Origin: CAXNKH01 sp049296795
GTDB taxonomy: Bacteria; Pseudomonadota; Gammaproteobacteria; Burkholderiales; Burkholderiaceae_C
Assembly (NCBI GenBank): GCA_049296795.1
Contig: JBAQTC010000045.1
Span: 1-40,859 of the forward strand
Direction of reading: 5' to 3'
Length of the DNA: 40,859 nt
The notes below the pieces were generated by a model, which saw nothing but the letters and a program-made list of their open reading frames with translations, was not told the DNA's origin and searched no databases. The first letter of the stretch is position 1. Each line of letters opens with the position of its first letter. Positions 1 through 7,782 of this stretch are shown here, one piece after another. Position numbers and translations under genes: made by a program.

Positions 1-2277
1 CTGCTCGAACACGGTTTCCAGGCTGAACTCAACGGCCTCGATCTCGAGCTTGCCGGCTTCGATTTTGCTGGTATCGAGAATGTCGTTGATGATGGAGAGC
101 AGTTGCTTGGAGGCTTGGGCGATTTTGCTCAGGTAGTTGCTCAGCTTGGCATCGGGTTGGCCTTGTTGGGCCAAATAGGTCATGCCGATGATGGCGTTCA
201 TCGGGGTGCGGATTTCATGGCTCATGTTGGCCAGGAAGTCGCTTTTGAGCTTGGCCTGTAGCCTTTGTCTGCTGGCTTCTTGCTCCAGCGCCATTCTGGA
301 CTGCTGGGCCAATTTGTTGTCGGTGATGTCCTTGACCAGGCCAAACATCCTGAGCGCTTGCTGTTGTTCGTTTTTCATGGTTTTGCCATAAGCCCAAATC
401 CAGCGCATTTCACCATCAACCCGATGAATCCGGCATTCAAAATTCCAGTCTTGCTGCTGCGCCACTGCAGCCTGAAATTTTTGGTCCACCTCGGCCCGGT
501 CATCCTCCAGCACATGCTGCAAAAACATCTCGTAAGTCCACTGCGCCAACAATTCGGGATAACCAAAAATCTGATCATGCTTAAGCGAACGCCAAGCAGT
601 GTGGTCCACCAGATCAAGCTCCCACGCCCCCAATTCCGACACCTCTAGCGCATAGCGCCAGCGCTGCTCGCTTAAGTGTTTGGCCTGCTCGGCCAACGAG
701 CGCTCGATTCGGGTAAAAATCAGGTCGGACACCTGCTTGAGCACGTCAACATCCTCTTCGGCCCAAACACCGGCCTCGGCCCGGCTGACGGCCAACAGGT
801 AGTTCCATCGGCCCTCAACCAAATAGGGGACACTGACCAAAGCCCGTACTTGGCGAGCTTTCATGCGCTCGAGTTCTTCTGGCGTTCTGGCCTGTTGCAA
901 GGCATCGCTACTCACCACCGTGTTACCGAGAGCAAACTCCTGGTGCTCGGCCAGGGTACGAAACTGAGCCAGCGGATAGACTTGCGGCAGGGTTTCGGAA
1001 TCTTGCGGGTAATCGTACAAAACCTTGACTTCGCCCTTGGCCTGGTCGATCTCCAGCAACAGGACGCGACTTAACTCCAGACTCTGGGTAATTTTCTGTC
1101 TCGCTTCAAGCATGACATCCTCCACCCGCTCAAACCGGGTGAAGTTGCTGTGCAGTTCTTCCAATAAAAGCAGATTGCGCTCACGGATCTTGCGTTCGCT
1201 GATATCGCTGCTGACCCCCACCAACCTGAGCGGCTGACCGGCGGCATCGCGCTGCAATTGAGCGTGGGATGCCAGGTGGTGGATCGAACCATCGGGCCAG
1301 ACCACACGAAAATCATGCGCATAGTCGCAGGTACCCGCCAAGACCTGCGGCAACACTGCCTCTGCATGTTCCCGGTCCTGCGGATGGATTCGGCTGGCCC
1401 AGGCTTCGTATGCGCCGGAGAAGTCTTGCTTGCGCGCCCCGTACAGAGCAAACATGGTGTCGTCCCAAACCAGCTCATTGGTTTGCAAATTCCAATCCCA
1501 CACGCCTAAGCGACCGGCCTGGGCTGCTATCTTCAGGCGCTGCTGACTGACCGCCAGCGCCTGCTGGCCGTCCAAAAGATTTTCCGCCATCCGGTCAAAA
1601 CTGGTGGCCAATTGGCCCAACTCGTCAGGCCTGGCACTGTTGAGCCGGACTCCAAGTTCTCCGTCAGCCACGCGGCGCATGGCGGCCATCAGTTGCTCTA
1701 TGGGTGCCAGCACCCGGCTGCTAATCAAGCGCAAATAGCCGAAATAAGTCAGGCCCAACACGGCAGCCAGGGCCGCGGCCAGCAGGCCTTGTTGAAAGGC
1801 GGCGCCGGCCAACTGGGCATGGGCCAGCCGCAACTGAGCATCAACCTCAGCATTCATGGACTCCGTTTTGGAGCGCAGCACCGCCACTTGCAGGATCTGG
1901 TAGTCCCTGCCTTCTTGCTTGGTCTGCAGCCCGGACTCCAGCAAGCGCTGGAAAGCCGCATCGACAAAGGACAAATCAGCCAGCAGGGCGGCCATCTCTT
2001 GCCCCTGTCCATTGGTCTGGTTAAAGCCCGCAATGGCTTGTTCCAGATTTGCCACATCCTTGTTCCAGCGTTGCTCCAAATCGGGAGGGGACAGGGTCAG
2101 CCAGGAGATCAAATGGCTGCGCAGAGCGGCCGTTCCTTCACTCATTTCCATCGCTGCTTCGACCCGTTGGCGGGTGGTCTCAACGCCTTGCCTAGCCTGA
2201 AGCAGAAAAGTCAGGGCAGCGGTGGCCAAGATCAGGGCCAGGCCCAGATTCAGTCGCTGTGAGGTGACCAGACGCAT
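1..2277 (-). CDS. PAS/GAF sensor histidine kinase, 3' end cut by window edge
   Basis: Membrane-bound sensor kinase; 759 residues are visible and the frame is open through position 1, so the kinase ATPase part lies outside the window. Order seen: an N-terminal membrane helix (about residues 8-27), a mostly helical extracytoplasmic part, a second helix (about 163-181), a HAMP-like linker (about 182-235), a PAS_3-type domain (about 250-358, with WDWNLQT), a GAF-like domain (about 378-520), a second PAS (about 535-650), then a HisKA H-box with SHEIRTPMN; the phosphorylated histidine is His687. The ATG at 2277 lies 6 nt after the stop of the upstream binding-protein gene and has no clear Shine-Dalgarno, which suggests translational coupling. 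The family autophosphorylates and passes phosphate to a response regulator, either fused further on or encoded outside. The ligand is unknown; the coupled binding protein may supply it. Confidence 0.9.
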   Translation of the reverse strand, partial: MRLVTSQRLNLGLALILATAALTFLLQARQGVETTRQRVEAAMEMSEGTAALRSHLISWLTLSPPDLEQRWNKDVANLEQAIAGFNQTNGQGQEMAALLADLSFVDAAFQRLLESGLQTKQEGRDYQILQVAVLRSKTESMNAEVDAQLRLAHAQLAGAAFQQGLLAAALAAVLGLTYFGYLRLISSRVLAPIEQLMAAMRRVADGELGVRLNSARPDELGQLATSFDRMAENLLDGQQALAVSQQRLKIAAQAGRLGVWDWNLQTNELVWDDTMFALYGARKQDFSGAYEAWASRIHPQDREHAEAVLPQVLAGTCDYAHDFRVVWPDGSIHHLASHAQLQRDAAGQPLRLVGVSSDISERKIRERNLLLLEELHSNFTRFERVEDVMLEARQKITQSLELSRVLLLEIDQAKGEVKVLYDYPQDSETLPQVYPLAQFRTLAEHQEFALGNTVVSSDALQQARTPEELERMKARQVRALVSVPYLVEGRWNYLLAVSRAEAGVWAEEDVDVLKQVSDLIFTRIERSLAEQAKHLSEQRWRYALEVSELGAWELDLVDHTAWRSLKHDQIFGYPELLAQWTYEMFLQHVLEDDRAEVDQKFQAAVAQQQDWNFECRIHRVDGEMRWIWAYGKTMKNEQQQALRMFGLVKDITDNKLAQQSRMALEQEASRQRLQAKLKSDFLANMSHEIRTPMNAIIGMTYLAQQGQPDAKLSNYLSKIAQASKQLLSIINDILDTSKIEAGKLEIEAVEFSLETVFEQ

Positions 2278-2283
2278 CGTTGC

Positions 2284-3282
2284 TCAATGGCGAATGGTGA
2301 CGGCCGAAGGATCCACGGCTTCAAGGCCGGGAAACCAGATGCTGTCCAGCATGGGCTGGGGACTTGCGCTAGGACTCGAACCCCGTTTCAAAGCCCAGGC
2401 TTGCTGAGCTTCTAGCATGCCCAGCAGTTCGGGGTGGAGCCGGACCCGGTAGTTGGCAGGAACAAAGCTGGACTTGATAAGTGCCGGCTCCAAGTTCAAC
2501 GCCAGGGCCAGCCGGGCCAGGGTGTCTTCGGGTTTCTGACGAATCTGCTCGCTGGCCGACTTCAGCCCGGTAAGCAAGGCGCGCAGCGCCGGGCCATTTT
2601 CCTGAGCCCAAGCCCGGGTGCTGACAAGAACAAAATTGACCGGGTAAATCGTGGGGTCGCGCAGAATCACGGCCTGGCCGCCCAAAGCCTGCTCCGCCTT
2701 CGCAATCCAGGGCGGGAACGCCACCAAGGCATCAACGGTGCCGGCCAACAGAGCAGGCAACGACTGCTCCAAGCTCAAGCCCACAATACGCTCGTCGGGT
2801 ATCGCCACCCCATGGGCCAAGCCATAGGCATGGGCAAAATAAGCGTTGGACGTGGGCATGGTCACGCCTATTTTCTTGCCGGCCAAATCGGCGGGGCCGG
2901 CAATGCCTTTGTCTTTGCGGGCCACGATGGCGTAGTGGTCATTGGCTTGGTAGATCGAGGCCAATACCACCAGGGGATCACCCTTGAGTCGAGCCAAGAC
3001 GAAAGAGGCGCCGACCATCAAGGCTACATCGGCCTGTCCGGCCCTGAGCTGGCTCAGACCAACTACTGCTGTAGCGTTATTCAACAGGGTAACTTTCAAG
3101 CCCTGGCGTTGAAAATCACCATCTTTCAGCCCGAGAAAAGCCGCAGCAGTGGCTGGGCGTTGCGGCAGGGCCAAAGTCAGGCTGGTTGCGGGAGGCGGGG
3201 CCGACCGCTCCAGCCACCAAAAAACGCCGGCGACCAAAGCCAGCCCGAGGACGGACAGGGGAAGCCAGATTTTGAGTCGCAT
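2284..3282 (-). CDS. NMT1/ThiY-type ABC substrate-binding protein
   Basis: Predicted 332-residue periplasmic or membrane-anchored binding protein of the NMT1/THI5/SsuA type, the family that binds small ligands such as sulfonates, nitrate or pyrimidine precursors. Residues 5-22 form a hydrophobic segment without an obvious signal-peptidase site, so it may stay anchored. The mature part has the usual two-lobe order, with an AGQADVAL stretch and an ADLAGKKIGV stretch typical of the fold. No ABC permease or ATPase gene is nearby. The gene instead abuts the histidine kinase downstream (6 nt gap). The ATG at 3282 was chosen because the reading frame upstream of it does not resemble the family and the membrane segment begins there. 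No strong ribosome site is visible, so the start is uncertain. The ligand cannot be named from sequence. Confidence 0.8.
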   Translation of the reverse strand: MRLKIWLPLSVLGLALVAGVFWWLERSAPPPATSLTLALPQRPATAAAFLGLKDGDFQRQGLKVTLLNNATAVVGLSQLRAGQADVALMVGASFVLARLKGDPLVVLASIYQANDHYAIVARKDKGIAGPADLAGKKIGVTMPTSNAYFAHAYGLAHGVAIPDERIVGLSLEQSLPALLAGTVDALVAFPPWIAKAEQALGGQAVILRDPTIYPVNFVLVSTRAWAQENGPALRALLTGLKSASEQIRQKPEDTLARLALALNLEPALIKSSFVPANYRVRLHPELLGMLEAQQAWALKRGSSPSASPQPMLDSIWFPGLEAVDPSAVTIRH

Positions 3283-3327
3283 GATGCTTTGAGCATAAGC
3301 CTGGCCAGGGTTGAAGTCCAGGTTTTT

Positions 3328-3341
3328 GGCTAGCGCTAGCC
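3328..3341. repeat. 14-bp perfect palindrome between two minus-strand genes
   Basis: GGCTAGCGCTAGCC is a perfect palindrome just downstream of the metallophosphoesterase stop and upstream of the binding-protein gene. There is no T-run after it on the minus strand, so a rho-independent terminator is unlikely. It could be a protein-binding dyad or a minor RNA hairpin. Confidence 0.4.
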
Positions 3342-3343
3342 GC

Positions 3344-4315
3344 TTATTGCACTGGGCTGGCCGACCAAGGCCGGGGCGTGAAACGAAACACCTGCGGGTC
3401 GCTGGCATCGACTGTGGCCTTGACCCAGCCCAGTTGCGGCGAGCCAAAAGTTTCGACCCGGGTGAAGTTCGCCAGCACCTTGCCGCTGTTGTCACGCAGC
3501 GGCTGGTTGATCTGGTGCTGGTGCGAGTCGCCATGAACCAGCACCACTTGACCGGCAAAGCCCTGGGTTTCTTCCCGCAACTGCTTCAGAAAATCGTGGT
3601 AACCGGCCAACACCTTGCCGGATTGGGCGGCTTCAATTTCGGGGTTGGCCTGGATCACGACCATGACGCCGACCAACTGATGGGACCGGGCCAGAGCGAA
3701 ACCCTGTGCCAACCAAGCCTGGTTGGCAGCGTTACGTTGCACAAACTCGGCAACCGGCCCGCCCTTGCGGGTGCTGCCGTGGTAGTTGTTTTCGCTGCCG
3801 GGCAAGTTCAGGCCAACAAACAGCGCGCCACCGGCTTGCCAGCGCACGTTTTCGCGGTAAGCGGCAAAAGCGGGGGGTACGCCGGCTTGATCGCTTTGAC
3901 GCTGCAACGTCATGGCGCGCTGGCCCAGTGCCCGATCGCCTTGGAAAAACAATTCGCGCAACTTATTCAAACGCTCCAGCGGGTCATAGCTGCCATTGTT
4001 ACTGCGATGGCAATCAGTCCACTCGTTGTCGCCCGGCACATAAACCAAGGGGTGTTTGGAGGCCTGAAACACGTTCAGAATATCGCGCAAAGCAGCATCG
4101 CTGCACACGCTGGAGCCGCTTTTAATGTCACCATCGTGGACGATAAATACCAGGTCTTCCCGCCCCATTTCAGCCATCAACTCGGGCAGCCGAGCCCGCT
4201 CCCAGGCGTTGTAGGGCGTGTCCCCGAATAAACCGAAGCTCAAGGGCTGAGCCTGTGCCAGACCGAACAGCAGAGCCAACAATGCAAAGAACAGGTGCGG
4301 GCACTTACTTTTCAT
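3344..4315 (-). CDS. exported calcineurin-like metallophosphoesterase
   Basis: Predicted 323-residue secreted phosphoesterase. A signal peptide spans residues 1-22 and ends AQA before Gln23. Metal-site motifs of the calcineurin fold are recognisable but atypical: FGD at 30-32, HDGD at 60-63, GDNE at 95-98 where most relatives have GNH(D/E), and GDSHQH near the C-terminal third where most have GHxH. Two metal ions and a phosphoester substrate are expected from the fold; the substrate is unknown. The ATG at 4315 is preceded by GGAG at a good distance. The gene lies 13 bp downstream of the CoA-transferase stop, so the two may be co-transcribed, although no shared function is evident. Confidence 0.82.
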   Translation of the reverse strand: MKSKCPHLFFALLALLFGLAQAQPLSFGLFGDTPYNAWERARLPELMAEMGREDLVFIVHDGDIKSGSSVCSDAALRDILNVFQASKHPLVYVPGDNEWTDCHRSNNGSYDPLERLNKLRELFFQGDRALGQRAMTLQRQSDQAGVPPAFAAYRENVRWQAGGALFVGLNLPGSENNYHGSTRKGGPVAEFVQRNAANQAWLAQGFALARSHQLVGVMVVIQANPEIEAAQSGKVLAGYHDFLKQLREETQGFAGQVVLVHGDSHQHQINQPLRDNSGKVLANFTRVETFGSPQLGWVKATVDASDPQVFRFTPRPWSASPVQ

Positions 4316-4328
4316 TTGGGACTCCGCG

Positions 4329-5579
4329 TTAAACCACACCGGCCTGCTGCAAAGCGGCAATTTGATCGGCCGAGATGCCCAGCTCACGCAGCACCTCAAC
4401 GCTGTGTTCGCCCAGGGCCGGCGGCGCGCGGCGTATCACTGGCGGCGTGGCGCTCAAACGCAAGGGGCTGGCCACGCTAGAGATCTGGGCAATGCCGTCG
4501 AGCGCTTGGGCTTGGGCCGAGCGCGCCTGAGTCAAGTGCAGACCGCGGGCCTGGACTTGTTCATCGGCAAACGCTTGTCCAATGTCGTTGATCGGGCCGC
4601 AAGGTACAGCCTTGTCTTCTAGCAACGCCACCCATTGCGCCGTGCTGCGGGTTCGCGTCAGTTCGGCCATGGCCGGAACCAAAACCTCGCGATGCCGCAC
4701 GCGCAAGGTATTGCTGGCATAGCGCGGGTCGGCGGCCCACTCGGGACGCTCCACCGCCTGGCAAAAGCGGGCAAACTGGCCGTCATTGCCAATCGCCAAC
4801 AGCATGGCGCCATCGGCGGTGGGAAAGTCTTGGTACGGCGTCAGGCTCGGGTGGCTATTGCCTTGGCGCTGCGGCACTTCGCCGGTGTTGAGAAAACTGC
4901 CGGCCTGATTGGCCAAGGTCGCCATGCCGACGTCGAGCAGGGCCATGTCAATGTGCTGGCCCACGCCGCTGCGGTGCCGCACCTCAATGGCTGCCAAAAT
5001 GGCGGTGGCGGCATAGACCCCGGTGAACAAATCGGTCAATGCCACGCCGACGCGCAACGGGCCGCCGCCTGCTTCGCTATCGGGCCGCCCCGTGATGCTC
5101 ATCATGCCGCTCATGGCCTGGATCATGAGGTCGTAACCGGCACGCTCGGCGTAGGGGCCGGTCTGGCCAAAACCGGTGACCGAGCAGTAAATCAGGCGCG
5201 GGTTGAGCGCTTGCAAGCTGGCGTAATCCAGACCGTAACTCTTAAGGCCGCCGACCTTGAAGTTCTCCACCAACACATCGCTTTGCAACGCCATTTGACG
5301 CACGATGGCCTGACCCTCGGGTGTTGAAATATCCAGGGTGAGGGAGCGTTTATTGCGATTCGTGCTGGTGAAATACGTGGCTTGCTCGGTGTCTTGACCC
5401 TGGGCATCGGGAACAAACGGTGGGCCCCAATGTCGGGTGTCATCACCCACACCGGGACGCTCGATCTTGATCACATCGGCGCCCAAGTCGGCCAGGATTT
5501 GCGTGCACCAAGGGCCAGCCAGCACGCGCGACAAATCGAGTACCTTGATGTGGGGCAGGGCGGCTGGCTGGCTTGTCAT
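4329..5579 (-). CDS. family III CoA-transferase (CaiB/BaiF type), probably glutarate-related
   Basis: A 416-residue CoA-transferase of the CaiB/BaiF/FRC family, which moves CoA between carboxylic acids through a covalent aspartyl intermediate. The N-terminus carries the typical VLDLSRVLAGPWCTQ stretch. The conserved segment ALTDLFTG places the probable nucleophile at Asp183. AAGGA sits before the ATG. It is followed upstream on the same strand by glutaryl-CoA dehydrogenase, a pairing that suggests a succinyl-CoA:glutarate CoA-transferase feeding glutaryl-CoA to the dehydrogenase. That substrate assignment rests on context only; other dicarboxylates or carnitine-like acids are possible. Confidence 0.88.
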   Translation of the reverse strand: MTSQPAALPHIKVLDLSRVLAGPWCTQILADLGADVIKIERPGVGDDTRHWGPPFVPDAQGQDTEQATYFTSTNRNKRSLTLDISTPEGQAIVRQMALQSDVLVENFKVGGLKSYGLDYASLQALNPRLIYCSVTGFGQTGPYAERAGYDLMIQAMSGMMSITGRPDSEAGGGPLRVGVALTDLFTGVYAATAILAAIEVRHRSGVGQHIDMALLDVGMATLANQAGSFLNTGEVPQRQGNSHPSLTPYQDFPTADGAMLLAIGNDGQFARFCQAVERPEWAADPRYASNTLRVRHREVLVPAMAELTRTRSTAQWVALLEDKAVPCGPINDIGQAFADEQVQARGLHLTQARSAQAQALDGIAQISSVASPLRLSATPPVIRRAPPALGEHSVEVLRELGISADQIAALQQAGVV

Positions 5580-5633
5580 GGAGTCATTCCTTATTGCTTG
5601 CTCTTGTACTCGCCAAGAGGTCTTGGATTGTTG

Positions 5634-5667
5634 GCCTCAGAGGCGCTTCGCTTTGCCACATCGGCCC
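5634..5667. repeat. left arm of a 34-bp perfect inverted repeat
   Basis: This 34-nt stretch is the exact reverse complement of 5794-5827. The two arms are separated by 126 bp. It lies in the 325-bp gap between the CoA-transferase and glutaryl-CoA dehydrogenase genes. The core reads GGCGCTTCGCTTTGCC. No open reading frame of the flanking families is present in the gap. Confidence 0.9.
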
Positions 5668-5773
5668 CCAACCCAAGCCCCCTTGGCGTGATTACGTTGG
5701 TTGGTGCTCAATTCGGGGAACAAGTCACTTTTCCGAGTTGGTATTTCCCGCCGACGCGCTCACACAACGGCGC

Positions 5774-5849
5774 GGGGCATACGGTGTGGGGTAGGGCCGA
5801 TGTGGCAAAGCGAAGCGCCTCTGAGGCTCTGGCCCACACCGTATGCCCC
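5774..5849. repeat. 17-bp inverted repeat hairpin enclosing the right arm of the 34-bp repeat
   Basis: 5774-5790 and 5833-5849 are perfect reverse complements (core GGCATACGGTGTGGG). The loop between them contains 5794-5827, the right arm of the 34-bp repeat whose left arm is 5634-5667. The order is arm A, arm B, arm A', arm B', so both pairings together would make a pseudoknot-like fold, or they would compete. The layout looks like a small intergenic repeat element, perhaps two copies of one element in opposite orientation. Its effect on the neighbouring genes is unknown. Confidence 0.85.
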
Positions 5850-5904
5850 TCTACGCACCAAGCTCGCACACCACGATCCGAGCCACTTAAGAAGCCAAAC
5901 AAGG

Positions 5905-7104
5905 TTAATTCGAAAACGCTGAAATCCCGGTTTGGGCCCGGCCCAGAATCAGGGCGTGAATATCGTGCGTGCCTTCATAGGTGTTGACCACTTCCAGGTT
6001 CACCAAATGCCGCGCCACGCCGAACTCGTCGCTGATGCCGTTGCCGCCCATCATGTCACGCGCCAGTCGCGCAATGTCGAGCGCCTTGCCACAGGAATTG
6101 CGTTTCAGGATGGAGGTGATTTCAACCGAGGCCGTGCCTTCGTCCTTCATGCGGCCCAGACGCAAACAGCCCTGTAGGCCCAGCGCAATCTCGGTCTGCA
6201 TGTCGGCCAGTTTCTTTTGAATCAGCTGATTGGCCGCCAGCGGGCGCCCAAATTGCTTGCGATCGAGCACGTACTGGCGCGCGCGCAACCAGCAGTCTTC
6301 CGCCGCGCCCAAAGCGCCCCAGGCAATGCCATAGCGCGCCGAATTGAGGCAGGTGAACGGGCCTTTCAAACCTTGGACCTCGGGGAAAGCGTTTTCCTCG
6401 GGGCAAAACACCTGATCCATCACGATTTCACCGGTGATCGAAGCGCGCAGCCCGACTTTGCCGTGAATCGCCGGGGCACTCAGGCCCTTCATGCCTTTTT
6501 CCAGAATGAAGCCACGAATCGGCCCGACCTGGCCGCTCTCGCTCACCTCTTTGGCCCAGACTACAAACACGTCGGCAATCGGGCTGTTGGAGATCCACAT
6601 CTTGGCGCCCGTCAGCTTGTAGCCGCCTGCCGTTTTCTGCGCCCGCGTGATCATGGAGTTGGGGTCAGAGCCGTGGTCGGGCTCAGTCAGGCCAAAGCAG
6701 CCGACCCACTCCCCTGTGGCCAGTTTGGTCAAATACTTTTGCCGCTGGGCCTCGCTGCCAAACTCGAAAATAGGCACCATGACCAGGGACGACTGCACGC
6801 TCATCATGGAGCGGTAGCCGGAATCAACGCGTTCGACTTCGCGCGCGATCAACCCATAGGCCACGTAGTTCAGGCCCGGGCCACCGTAGGCTTCAGGAAT
6901 GGTGGGGCCGAGCAAGCCCAACTCGCCCATTTCCCGAAAAATTGCCACGTCGGTTTTCTCGTTGCGAAAGGCCTCGATCACCCGCGGCTGCAGCCGGTCC
7001 TGGCAATAAGCGGCGGCAGCATCGCGCACCATGCGCTCGTCCTCGCTGAGCTGTTGATCGAGCAAAAAAGGGTCTTCCCAGTTGAACTTGGCCTTGGCCA
7101 TCAT
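5905..7104 (-). CDS. gcdH: glutaryl-CoA dehydrogenase
   Basis: FAD-dependent acyl-CoA dehydrogenase of 399 residues, expected to oxidise and decarboxylate glutaryl-CoA to crotonyl-CoA in lysine, tryptophan or glutarate breakdown. The N-terminal FNWEDPF...LLDQQLSEDE pattern, the FGLTEPDHGSDP substrate/FAD loop and the C-terminal NTYEGTHDIHALILGR stretch are characteristic of the GcdH branch. The catalytic base is probably Glu377. AAGGA lies 4 nt before the first ATG and 7 nt before the adjacent second ATG (7101), so the second ATG may be the real start. The CoA-transferase downstream on the same strand supports glutarate catabolism. The divergent neighbour is a VOC protein 99 bp away. Confidence 0.95.
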   Translation of the reverse strand: MMAKAKFNWEDPFLLDQQLSEDERMVRDAAAAYCQDRLQPRVIEAFRNEKTDVAIFREMGELGLLGPTIPEAYGGPGLNYVAYGLIAREVERVDSGYRSMMSVQSSLVMVPIFEFGSEAQRQKYLTKLATGEWVGCFGLTEPDHGSDPNSMITRAQKTAGGYKLTGAKMWISNSPIADVFVVWAKEVSESGQVGPIRGFILEKGMKGLSAPAIHGKVGLRASITGEIVMDQVFCPEENAFPEVQGLKGPFTCLNSARYGIAWGALGAAEDCWLRARQYVLDRKQFGRPLAANQLIQKKLADMQTEIALGLQGCLRLGRMKDEGTASVEITSILKRNSCGKALDIARLARDMMGGNGISDEFGVARHLVNLEVVNTYEGTHDIHALILGRAQTGISAFSN

Positions 7105-7203
7105 CTAATCCTTTTCAAATACGGTCTGCGCCCAAGGCACGCCGCCATCAGTCAAATCATTGAGCCGCCAATTTGGTAGCTTCTGCGCCATGTAAGATAA
7201 ACC

Positions 7204-7782
7204 ATGCACGCAACCCTGAGGTCAACCCAAGCACCCGAGGGGCTGGCTTTCAGTCATATGGGATTTTACGTGCGCGATCTTGAAGCCATGGCGAGCTTCT
7301 ATAAAGAAGTGCTGCGCTTCACCGAAACCGACCGCGGCGACTTGGGCCCGGTGCAACTGGTTTTTTTAAGTCGCGACCCCAATGAGCATCACCAACTGGT
7401 GCTGGCCAGCGGTCGTCCCGCCGACTTGAGCTTCAACGTGATCAACCAAATTTCATTCAAAGTGCCCGACCTGGCGTCACTGCGCCGGGTGTTGGCGCGC
7501 GCACAGGCCGACGGTAGCGCCAGTGATATCCAGCCCGCCACCCACGGCAACGCCATTTCGGTTTACCTGCGGGACCCCGAAGGCAATCGGCTCGAAATCT
7601 ACGTGGACACGCCCTGGTATTGCGCGCAGCCCTTGCGCCAAGCGCTTGACTTGGCGCAAAGCGATGAGGCGATCTGGGCCCAGGTCGAGGCTCTGGCACG
7701 TAACCGCCCCAAATTTCAAAGCCGAGACCAGTGGCGCGCCGAGCTGGCCCGCAAAATGGCTTTGACCGACGCACTCAACTAG
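7204..7782 (+). CDS. VOC (glyoxalase/extradiol dioxygenase fold) protein
   Basis: A 192-residue vicinal-oxygen-chelate protein with two beta-alpha-beta modules. Candidate metal ligands are His18 (FSHMGFYV), His62 or His63 and Glu131 (GNRLEIYVD). The second module starts NQISFKV, without the histidine often found there. The family includes glyoxalase I, ring-cleavage dioxygenases and epimerases, and the reaction cannot be set from this sequence. A helical tail of about 55 residues follows the fold. The gene is divergent from gcdH, and its last 8 bp overlap the end of the convergent acetoacetyl-CoA synthetase gene. Confidence 0.85.
   Translation: MHATLRSTQAPEGLAFSHMGFYVRDLEAMASFYKEVLRFTETDRGDLGPVQLVFLSRDPNEHHQLVLASGRPADLSFNVINQISFKVPDLASLRRVLARAQADGSASDIQPATHGNAISVYLRDPEGNRLEIYVDTPWYCAQPLRQALDLAQSDEAIWAQVEALARNRPKFQSRDQWRAELARKMALTDALN

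Noticed and set aside
2434..3333. A long plus-strand open frame opposite the binding-protein gene
   Set aside because: Its translation shows no family features, whereas the minus-strand frame encodes a clear NMT1-type protein. It is an antisense shadow in GC-rich DNA.
3328..3341. Rho-independent terminator at the GGCTAGCGCTAGCC palindrome
   Set aside because: No T-run follows on the minus strand, and the 14-bp palindrome leaves no proper loop.
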